Shown: positions 8,639-16,028 of the stretch, one piece after another
How positions within the stretch are numbered: position 1 is the stretch's first letter
Layout of the letters: every line of letters starts with the position of its first letter
From: an uncultured Ectothiorhodospiraceae bacterium
GTDB lineage: Bacteria; Pseudomonadota; Gammaproteobacteria; UBA9214
DNA length: 53,932 bases
Assembly (NCBI GenBank): GCA_947258615.1
Contig: CAMYIX010000034.1
Coordinates: 1-53,932, forward strand
Direction of reading: 5' to 3'
Notes under the pieces: model-generated
Told to the model about the DNA's origin: nothing
Databases searched by the model: none
The model's input: the letters and a program-made list of their open reading frames with translations, nothing else
Position numbers and translations under genes: made by a program

Positions 8639-9691
8639 TTATTTCCAGTCGGCAATGAATATATTGGTCTCCCCTCTCACCTTGCCGAAGCGGTTGGAGG
8701 CGAACACCAGCTGTTTGCCGTCATGGGAAAACATCGGGAAGCCATCGAAGCCTTCGTAAGTGGTGACTCGCTCGGTCACGCGGGTCTCGACATCGATCAG
8801 GTAGAGATCGAAATTACGCCCCTGCGGGTCGTGCATATTGGACGAAAAGATGATGCGTCGGCCATCGGGGTGCCAGTAGGGGCCGAAGTTGGCCGCCTCG
8901 TTGCGGGTAAGCTGGATGGGCTTGCGTTCCTCGAGGTTCATGATAAACAACTCGAGCTGTCCGGGACGAATCAGACCCTCGGCCAGCAGCGACTGGTAAT
9001 CTTCCAGAGCCTGCCCTTCGGGGCGGGAAGCGCGCCAGACGATCCATTTGCCATCCAGGGAGAAAAACGCTCCGCCATCGTAACCGGGCGTGCGGGTCAG
9101 CTGTTCCACGCCGCTGCCGTCCGGATTCATCAGGTAGAGTTCCAGGTCGCCGCTGCGCAGCGATGTAAACACGATCCTGTCACCGCGGGGAGAATACACG
9201 GCCTCGGCATCGTAGCCCCCGGTTTCGGTCAGGGGTACCGGGTCCTGGCCCTCGGGCCCGGCCGCGAAGATGTCATAGCTGCTGTACAGCGGCCACACAT
9301 AACCGTGCGAGTGGTCCGGCTTCGGCGGGCACTGCGTGTGCTTGAGATGGGTCGATGCATAGATAATAGAGCGGTTATCGGGCGCAATAAATGCGCAGGT
9401 GGTGACACCTTTACCGGAAGACAGCCTGCGCACCTGGCTGCCATCGGTTTGCATGCGAAAGATCGCATCGCACTGCAGTTCATCGCGCGTCGACTGGAAA
9501 ATCAGCTCGCGACCGTCATGGGAAAAATAGGCCTCCGCATTCTGGCCACCGAAGGTCAGCTGGCGCAGCCTGGAAAGGTGCCCCTCCCCGGCAAAGGTCA
9601 GGTCCGCTTCCGGCGTGCCATTGGCCCACACCGCGGCCGACGAGGTCGACAATGCGGTGATGATGATGGCCACGATGCTGCGATTTGTCAT
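8639..9691 (-). CDS. Secreted PD40/TolB-like beta-propeller protein
   Basis: The 350-residue protein starts with a signal peptide (MTNRSIVAIIITALSTSSAAVWA). It then has repeated PD40/WD40-like blades, recognisable as SHDGRELIFQST, PRGDRIVFTS, SLDGKWIVWRAS, HPDGRRIIFSSN and SHDGKQLVFASN. TolB and dipeptidyl peptidase propellers use the same blades; no catalytic domain is attached, so it is probably a periplasmic binding or scaffolding protein. ATG 9691 is preceded by GGGGAAG and removes 21 meaningless residues of a longer frame. It lies 25 bases after the stop of the large peptidase gene and is surely in the same operon, suggesting a shared role in periplasmic peptide handling. Confidence 0.88.
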   Translation of the reverse strand: MTNRSIVAIIITALSTSSAAVWANGTPEADLTFAGEGHLSRLRQLTFGGQNAEAYFSHDGRELIFQSTRDELQCDAIFRMQTDGSQVRRLSSGKGVTTCAFIAPDNRSIIYASTHLKHTQCPPKPDHSHGYVWPLYSSYDIFAAGPEGQDPVPLTETGGYDAEAVYSPRGDRIVFTSLRSGDLELYLMNPDGSGVEQLTRTPGYDGGAFFSLDGKWIVWRASRPEGQALEDYQSLLAEGLIRPGQLELFIMNLEERKPIQLTRNEAANFGPYWHPDGRRIIFSSNMHDPQGRNFDLYLIDVETRVTERVTTYEGFDGFPMFSHDGKQLVFASNRFGKVRGETNIFIADWK

Positions 9692-9716
9692 TGCCTGTCT
9701 TCCCCGTTCTCCGCTG

Positions 9717-12700
9717 TCAGCGTTCGACCAACCGGGCCGTGGTCCGGTTATCACTGCCGTTGCGTTGATAGCGGATCACGAGCTCGTTGCCCGGCTCAAG
9801 TTGTTTCAGCACATGGGCGTAGTCGCGCATGTTGTTGACCGGCGACTGGTTCAACTCGAGGATAACATCTCCTGCCCGCAGTCCGGCCCGCGCGGCCGGT
9901 GTCCCGGCACCCACCCCCTCGAGTCGCACCCCTGCCCCATTCCAGGCGTAATCCGGCAGCGTGCCCAGGCTCACCCGGCGCGCCGTCTGCCGCTCCGCTG
10001 CAGCATCCGCCTGTTGTGCCCCGCCCGGCGTGGCGCTCAGGGGCCGGGGACGTTGTGCGAGGTAGTCAAGCGTTTCTTTCAGCACCTCGGCGACCTTCAC
10101 CAGTCCCGTGGCATCGATGTGTTCCTGGGTGTCGCCGGGGCGGTGAAAATCGGCATGGGCCCCGCTGAAAAACTGCACGGCCGGCACGCCGGCGGCGATG
10201 AAACTGGTCTGGTCGCTGGAGCCAATGTCGTCGGCGACGTCGCGAACCGGTACCCCGGTGACGTAAGCGGCCCCGCGCAGGATATGCACCCATTCAGCTG
10301 CGGTACCCGTGCCGAGCACCGTCAGGGGCTGTTCCCCGAGGCGCCCGACGGTATCGAGGTTGAGCATCGCGATCATCTTCTCCGCCGGGTAGCCACCGGC
10401 CGTGGCCTGTTGCAGGTAATGGCGTGAACCCAGGCGGCCGGTCTCCTCGCCGGTAAAGGCGACGAAGACGATACTGCGCGGGCGCGGCTGGCCGGCCAGC
10501 ACCCGTGCCAGCTCCAGCATCACCGCCACACCGCTGGCATTGTCATCGGCACCGGGGTGCAGCTTGCCGCGGTCTTCGGCACGCGCCCCGGACTCCCCGT
10601 GGCCGAGGTGATCATAGTGGGCACCGATCACCAGGCTCTCGCCGGCCCGCCGGGGATCGTTGCCGGGCAGGATGCCGATGACATTCTGCAGACTGACCCC
10701 GGGCCGGGGTTCACTTGCGGGCAGCTCCCAGGACTGCAGGAAGGCATCATCACCCGTCCCGCCCGGCTGCAGGCCGGCTGCCTTGAACTGCGCGGCGATG
10801 TAGGTCGCGGCCCGCTCCAGTCCTGGCGAACCCAGCCCACGGCCCTGAAAATCAGCGGATGCCAGCATCGCGATATCACCCTGCATGCGGCTGGTTGAAA
10901 AGACCGCCCTCTGGGCGGCCAGCGGGGCACGCGGCGCCAGGCGCGCCGGCCCGGCGGCCTCCGCCAGCGTGATCGACAGCGGCGAATCCACCACCGGCCA
11001 CTGCCCCTTGAGGACGTTGGCCGGCTCAGTACCGGTAAAGGCGAGGTAGCTGTAGCGACCGTAGTGCGGCAGCTTGCGGCCCAGCCCCGCCAGGGCCGCG
11101 GGCTCATCCGCGGCCAGCCAGCCCAGCGCCTGTTCGGGATTGGCCGGGTGACGCGCCATGACAACCACGGCATGTTGCCTGCGCGACAGCGCTGTGCCGT
11201 CGATCGTCAGCGTGTCATCCGCAGCACTGACGTCATAGTCCCGGAGGGCACGGAGCTGCCGGTCGCGAAAACGGTTGTCCCAGCCGAACAGCCACACCGC
11301 GCGGTCATCCGGCAGCTGCCCGAGCTCAGCATCGTCGGCGACGCTGAACTTATCCGGATCACCCGCCTGCCAGGCAGCGGCCAGTGCCTCGTAGGCCGCG
11401 CGCAGCGCCGGCGCTGCCGCGGCCGGCAGTACCATCATGACCCGCTCGGCACCCATGGCCTGGCTGATGGCGGGGGGGATCTCGTTGCGGTCCAGGCGAC
11501 GAAATACGTCGAATTCGGGGTCGATATCTAGCCGCAGCGGCACTGCCGGCAGGTCCAGTGACAGTTGCAGCTGTTTGTTATCCATCATCAGCTCGGTCTG
11601 CCAGGCCGCCTCTTCACCCTCCAGCTGCACGGCCACCGGCAGCCGCAGCGCGTAGGCCGCACCCGGCTGGGTCTGCTCGATGAGGGCGCTGAGCCGGTGG
11701 TGCCCGTCCGCGCGCCGTACCCGGGCCCGGGTGACCCGCAGCGACGGGGACCCGCTGCGCTGCACCCACTGCTGGAAGAATGCCTGCAGCGGCCTGCCGG
11801 CCACGCCACTGAAGGCGGCCTCGACATCCGCAAAACCGGCCACCCGGTAGCGCTGCTGCCGGTAGAGTGCCTGCAGGCCCTGCCTGAATACCTCGTCACC
11901 CAGCTGCCGGCGCAGCATGTGGAACAGCATCAGTGTTTTGCCATAACCGACGGCCTCGCTCACTGCACTGTGGCGGCTGCGAAAGGCACTCAGGGGAAAC
12001 TCCTGGCGGTGGCGTACATAATCGGTGTACTTCTGCAACACACCACGGCGGTAGTCGGCACCCTGTCCGCGCTGTTCCTTGACCAGGTGGTCGGCCAGGT
12101 AGCTGGTCAGTCCCTCGGCCCAGTTGCCGTTTTGATAATCGACGTAGACACTGTTGCCCCACCAGTTGTGCAGGATCTCGTGGGGATAGGAGGAATGCAG
12201 GATGAAGGGAAAGCGGATCACCTTCGGCCCGAGCAGGGTGAACGAGGGCATGCCATAGCCGGTCTCCCAGAAGTTTTCCACCAGGGCGAACTTGCTGTAG
12301 GGATAAGGCCCGATCAGGTCACTGTAGAGCTGAACGTAGCCGGCCGTCGCGTCCAGGTAGGACTGTGCTAGCGCTGCGTCGGCTTCACGCAGCAGCACCA
12401 TGGCCTGGACCCCGTTGGTCGTCCGGGTGTATTCGCTGAAGCGGCCGGCGATCAGGTAGATCTCCTCCTGCGGTGAGTCGCAGCGCCAGTGCTCCTGCAC
12501 CTGCGGGTCGTCGCTATCCCGCGCCAGGCGCTCGCCCTGGGTCATGCCGCTCCAGCCCGGTGGCAGCTGTACGTGCAGGTCGAAGCTGACCCGCTCGCCC
12601 GCGACTTGCGGATACCAGTAACTCGACCCGGCCAGAAACACGCCACGGTCATCGATCATCCCCGGTGTCTCGCGGAAACCGCGCGCGTATTCCTCACCCT

Positions 12701-13094
12701 GCTGCCGCAGGGCATGGCGGATGCGACCCTGGTAGTGGAGCACGAAGCGCTCCTGCCCGGCAGGCAGTTCGACACGGTAGCGGCGCGGTACCATGTCGGT
12801 GTTGTGCGCCGTGATATTCAGCGCGGACAGGTCTCCCACGCCGCGGTCGGGCAGGACCTCGAGGTAGCCCGCGCCATCTGCAATCGCGGGCACCAGGTCG
12901 GGATGCAACTGAATCTCCAGTGTCCCGGCCGCCGGGTCCTCGCGGGTAATGGTATCGGTCACCTCGATGTGGTGTCGTTCCGGATCGAGTCGCACCTCCA
13001 GCTGGTGATGCAGTCGGGCCTGCAGTGATGCCGGCAGCAGCATGCAGAATGCCAGCAGCAGGGCGCTGTACCGGGTCACGGCAGCCCCACTCAT
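9717..13094 (-). CDS. Secreted M1-type aminopeptidase / M28 peptidase / PDZ fusion
   Basis: This 1125-residue exported protein joins three modules. After a signal peptide (residues 1-26) comes an M1-like metallopeptidase with HEILH at 305-309 and the third zinc ligand in WAEG (E327); the spacing is 17 residues rather than the usual 18. A middle part (about 480-730) is unassigned. An M28 zinc aminopeptidase domain follows (about 770-1010) with GAHYDHLGHG, HPGADDNASG, FTGEETGRLG, NLDTVGR and a final His in HADFHRPGD, a complete ligand set. A C-terminal PDZ domain (about 1035-1120) contains GLRAGDVILELNQ. Both peptidase sites look intact, so it may trim peptides from the N-terminus in the periplasm. 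It sits 15 bases downstream of the ChaN-PDZ gene. Confidence 0.9.
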   Translation of the reverse strand: MSGAAVTRYSALLLAFCMLLPASLQARLHHQLEVRLDPERHHIEVTDTITREDPAAGTLEIQLHPDLVPAIADGAGYLEVLPDRGVGDLSALNITAHNTDMVPRRYRVELPAGQERFVLHYQGRIRHALRQQGEEYARGFRETPGMIDDRGVFLAGSSYWYPQVAGERVSFDLHVQLPPGWSGMTQGERLARDSDDPQVQEHWRCDSPQEEIYLIAGRFSEYTRTTNGVQAMVLLREADAALAQSYLDATAGYVQLYSDLIGPYPYSKFALVENFWETGYGMPSFTLLGPKVIRFPFILHSSYPHEILHNWWGNSVYVDYQNGNWAEGLTSYLADHLVKEQRGQGADYRRGVLQKYTDYVRHRQEFPLSAFRSRHSAVSEAVGYGKTLMLFHMLRRQLGDEVFRQGLQALYRQQRYRVAGFADVEAAFSGVAGRPLQAFFQQWVQRSGSPSLRVTRARVRRADGHHRLSALIEQTQPGAAYALRLPVAVQLEGEEAAWQTELMMDNKQLQLSLDLPAVPLRLDIDPEFDVFRRLDRNEIPPAISQAMGAERVMMVLPAAAAPALRAAYEALAAAWQAGDPDKFSVADDAELGQLPDDRAVWLFGWDNRFRDRQLRALRDYDVSAADDTLTIDGTALSRRQHAVVVMARHPANPEQALGWLAADEPAALAGLGRKLPHYGRYSYLAFTGTEPANVLKGQWPVVDSPLSITLAEAAGPARLAPRAPLAAQRAVFSTSRMQGDIAMLASADFQGRGLGSPGLERAATYIAAQFKAAGLQPGGTGDDAFLQSWELPASEPRPGVSLQNVIGILPGNDPRRAGESLVIGAHYDHLGHGESGARAEDRGKLHPGADDNASGVAVMLELARVLAGQPRPRSIVFVAFTGEETGRLGSRHYLQQATAGGYPAEKMIAMLNLDTVGRLGEQPLTVLGTGTAAEWVHILRGAAYVTGVPVRDVADDIGSSDQTSFIAAGVPAVQFFSGAHADFHRPGDTQEHIDATGLVKVAEVLKETLDYLAQRPRPLSATPGGAQQADAAAERQTARRVSLGTLPDYAWNGAGVRLEGVGAGTPAARAGLRAGDVILELNQSPVNNMRDYAHVLKQLEPGNELVIRYQRNGSDNRTTARLVER

Positions 13095-13109
13095 TCGCGG
13101 GTAGGTTTC

Positions 13110-14333
13110 CTAATAGAGGACAATCTCGTAACTCAAGGCCTGCGTACGTCTGAACAGGCGCCGACGCTCCACCTCGAGGGTGATCTGGTCGCCCGGCTTC
13201 AGGTTCCAGGTACTGAGGCGCAGGTCTGCCATGTCATTTATGGGTTCACCATCCAGGGACAGGATCCGGTCACCCGGTCGAAGACCGACCTGCTCGCAGG
13301 GGCTTTCATTCAGGCAGTGCTCGATCAGCAGCCGGTCTTCCTGCGGATCCAGCAAGGCGCCGAAGCGGCCGGCCGGTGGCAAAGTCTGCTGTTGCGGCAG
13401 CAGCAGGTAGTCCGCCAGCCCCGGCTCCAGCGGGCCATGCCGATCATTCAGGATGACGGCCATGTCACCCCCCAGGCGCCGCTGCAGGCGCTGCGGGATG
13501 CCGCTGCCGTAGGCCAGGTGCCCGCTACCGGCGAGCAGCACCATGGTATGGTCAGGGTGTGACTCGAGGTACTCGGCAGCGCGTTCAGCCATACCCTCGT
13601 CCCAGAGCAGCTGCACCTCGAGAAAACCTTCAAAGCCGCGCCCCTGGGTATCGGGGTGTCGGTCGTAAATCGTACGCAAACGTTCCGCGTAGGCCGTGTC
13701 GGAATGATCGATGGCTGCGGGCAACTGACCACGTTCGGGTTCCGACAAGCCATCGATGCCGAGGCGGCCCACCTTTTCAGTCAGCTCGACCGGCAGATTG
13801 AGCGCCACCACCGGCAGACCATGTTCACGGGCGTAGGCCAGGATGGGGGCATAATGACGGAAGTCAAACTTCCAGCGATGATAATATTCGGTCCCGCGCA
13901 GCAGCTCCTGCACATCCAGCTCGCCCTCGACATAGCCGTCGAGGACGCCCTGAAACGGCTGCTGGAAGGCCTCCATGCCGATGGCCAGGCGTGGTTTGAG
14001 GGCATGCAGACGGCGGATGATCTCCAGTTGTATCAGGTGGTGGTCATAGCGATCATGGGTCTCGCCGACCAGGACGACCTGCTTGTCGGCCAGTTCGGGA
14101 ATAATGTCTTCCAGCTGCGGCGTGGCGCCCAGGTTCAGCACCGGGGTATGGATTGCCTGCGTCGTCACCTCTCCCGGGGGCTGCCCTGAGTGCGCATGCG
14201 AATTGAAGCCGGGATGCGGCTCCATTGCCTGTGCCGGCGGAATGCCGGCCGCGCAAACAGCCAGCAGGCCCGGCCTCAGCCAGCGCCCGAGCCGGCGCCA
14301 CGCCTGGCAGCGGCGTGGATGACCGAACTTCAT
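13110..14333 (-). CDS. ChaN-family protein with C-terminal PDZ domain
   Basis: The 407-residue exported protein contains the ChaN/DUF399 domain, known from heme-binding iron-regulated lipoproteins: VLVGETHDRYDHHLIQ, IGMEAFQQPFQ and LAGSGHLAYGSGIPQRL. Residues from about 325 form a PDZ domain (QVGLRPGDRILSLDGEPINDMADL). The start at 14333 (MKFGHPRR) gives a basic n-region, a hydrophobic core and an AQA cleavage site; the frame extends to ATG 14393, which would put 20 extra residues before the signal. No lipobox Cys is seen. It is followed after 15 bases by the peptidase fusion, which also ends in PDZ, so both may recognise the same C-termini or each other. Heme or iron binding is inferred from family. 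Confidence 0.85.
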   Translation of the reverse strand: MKFGHPRRCQAWRRLGRWLRPGLLAVCAAGIPPAQAMEPHPGFNSHAHSGQPPGEVTTQAIHTPVLNLGATPQLEDIIPELADKQVVLVGETHDRYDHHLIQLEIIRRLHALKPRLAIGMEAFQQPFQGVLDGYVEGELDVQELLRGTEYYHRWKFDFRHYAPILAYAREHGLPVVALNLPVELTEKVGRLGIDGLSEPERGQLPAAIDHSDTAYAERLRTIYDRHPDTQGRGFEGFLEVQLLWDEGMAERAAEYLESHPDHTMVLLAGSGHLAYGSGIPQRLQRRLGGDMAVILNDRHGPLEPGLADYLLLPQQQTLPPAGRFGALLDPQEDRLLIEHCLNESPCEQVGLRPGDRILSLDGEPINDMADLRLSTWNLKPGDQITLEVERRRLFRRTQALSYEIVLY

Positions 14334-14423
14334 TGGCACTCGGTAAACGCTCGGGAGATGGCTTTCCGCTGGATGGTTCATCGGCATACCCATTAGTCTT
14401 CGAAATGTCCGCTTGGTTCCGGC

Positions 14424-14816
14424 TCAGCGCTGATCCTGCTCGGACTTATGCGCACAGGCAATGCACTGGGCAGCCGCCGGGTCGAAGTCGAGCCGCCTGG
14501 CGGCGATCGCTTCGTCGCAGCTCACACAGTAACCGTAGTCGCCCTGCTCGATGCGTTGTAGTGCAGCCGCTATCCTGCGCAGCTCGACTTCCCGACGCCG
14601 CCCGCGCTCCTGCGACATCGCCTGCCCCTGCAGGGCATCCATCCTCGACAGACGCCCGACGCTGGTCTGGTCCAGCTCGACAATCCCGGCCGCCGCATCG
14701 CCGGTCCGCTTGAGGCCGGTCAATTCCTGCTGCAACGCCTCCAGGCGTCGCCTGTAGACGGCCAGCTCCCTGTCATCGAACACCCGCAGCCACCCCACAT
14801 TCACTCCGTTGCCCAC
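14424..14816 (-). CDS. TraR/DksA-type C4 zinc finger protein
   Basis: The 130-residue protein has a long helical part (about residues 14-90) and a C-terminal C4 zinc finger (CVSC near 96 and CIAC near 118), as in DksA and TraR, which bind the RNA polymerase secondary channel. It is shorter than DksA (151) and the coiled-coil tip does not show an obvious DksA-type DxxDxA motif, so it may be a TraR-like or unrelated zinc finger protein. All candidate starts at the 5' end are GTG (14816 and several just downstream) and none has a clear Shine-Dalgarno. It precedes the ChaN-PDZ gene by 30 to 90 bases and may head that operon. Confidence 0.85.
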   Translation of the reverse strand: MGNGVNVGWLRVFDDRELAVYRRRLEALQQELTGLKRTGDAAAGIVELDQTSVGRLSRMDALQGQAMSQERGRRREVELRRIAAALQRIEQGDYGYCVSCDEAIAARRLDFDPAAAQCIACAHKSEQDQR

Positions 14817-14960
14817 TATGGTAACGAATTCAGGAGGTCGACAGCAGTATTCGTGACGACTTACCCGAACCGGTGCGGGAGGCGTAGACTTGGAAACGGT
14901 GCCTGCCCTGCAGGCAATAACGCGAATCCCGGATACCCATTGCCCGGAACCCTGTTCATT

Positions 14961-15938
14961 ATGCCGGATAATTCAACCACATCGCCGCCCGTTGCACTGA
15001 CCCGCCGGGAGTTCCTGCTGTTCGCCGGGGGTGCACTGCTGCTTGTCGCCTGCGGTGACGGCCTGCGCGGGCGGCGGCCGCGCGTCGGCCTGGCCCTCGG
15101 CGGCGGTGGCGCCAAGGGGCTCGCGCACATCCCGATGCTCGAGGCCCTGGATGAGCTCGGGATCCGGCCCCACCGCATCGCCGGGACCAGCATCGGCGCC
15201 ATTATCGGGTCCCTGTATGCGGGCGGCCTCGGCGGCACCCGGATCCGGGGGCTGGTCGAGCAGTTCCTGGTCAGCCAGAGCGAGGCCGAGCGCAAACTGT
15301 TCGCGCTGCCGCGGTCACTGCGCTGGCTGGACTTTATCGACCCTGCACTCGGCTCCGGCGGACTGCTCGACAGCAGTGATTTTATCGCCTTTCTCGGCGA
15401 ATCCATCCCGGCACGCCGGTTCCGCGATCTCGAGATACCACTCAAGGTGGTCGCTGCCGATCTCTGGTCCGGTGTACCGGTCATCCTCGACTCCGGACCG
15501 CTGTTGTCCGCAGTGCAGGCCAGCATGGCGGTCCCCGGCGTCTTCCCCCCGGTCGAACGCGATGGAACCAAACTGGTCGACGGAGGGCTCGCCAATCCCC
15601 TGCCCTTCGACCTGCTCAGCGACGAGTGCGATCTGGTGATCGCGATCGACGTCAGCGGCGATCAGCAACCCGAAGACGGCGAAGAACTCTCTTCCATGGG
15701 CATGGTATTCCACAGCTTCCAGATCATGAGCCACAACATCCTCGCCGAGAAACTGCGTTACCGGCAGCCGGACATCTACATCAAGCCCGATCTGCTGAAC
15801 ATACGCATGCTCGAGTTCTACAAGGCGCACGAGGTATTCGAAGGGGCATTGCCGGCAAAGCGGCAACTGATCAAGGCCCTGAAAAATGTCCGCGGCCTCT
15901 CGAAACCGCGACCCGGCTGCAGTCCTGTCCCGGCATAA
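14961..15938 (+). CDS. Patatin-like phospholipase, predicted lipoprotein
   Basis: The 325-residue protein has the patatin catalytic dyad: oxyanion loop GGGGAKGLAH, nucleophile elbow GTSIG, and aspartate motif DGGLANPLP. The N-terminus has twin arginines (TRREFLLFAGG) followed by a hydrophobic run and a lipobox LVAC, so it is probably exported as a lipoprotein, perhaps by Tat. The family hydrolyses acyl chains of phospholipids; RssA-type proteins are the nearest bacterial form. The frame runs upstream to 14853, but ATG 14961 gives a normal signal. It is followed by the P-type ATPase gene on the same strand after 90 bases. Confidence 0.9.
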   Translation: MPDNSTTSPPVALTRREFLLFAGGALLLVACGDGLRGRRPRVGLALGGGGAKGLAHIPMLEALDELGIRPHRIAGTSIGAIIGSLYAGGLGGTRIRGLVEQFLVSQSEAERKLFALPRSLRWLDFIDPALGSGGLLDSSDFIAFLGESIPARRFRDLEIPLKVVAADLWSGVPVILDSGPLLSAVQASMAVPGVFPPVERDGTKLVDGGLANPLPFDLLSDECDLVIAIDVSGDQQPEDGEELSSMGMVFHSFQIMSHNILAEKLRYRQPDIYIKPDLLNIRMLEFYKAHEVFEGALPAKRQLIKALKNVRGLSKPRPGCSPVPA

Positions 15939-16028
15939 CGCCCTTTTCCGCATTCAGGGCACCACTCACGTGCAGCATCTGCCATCAACCAGCGGCCTGT
16001 GTATGCCAGACGCGGGGCGGTCCCGGCG

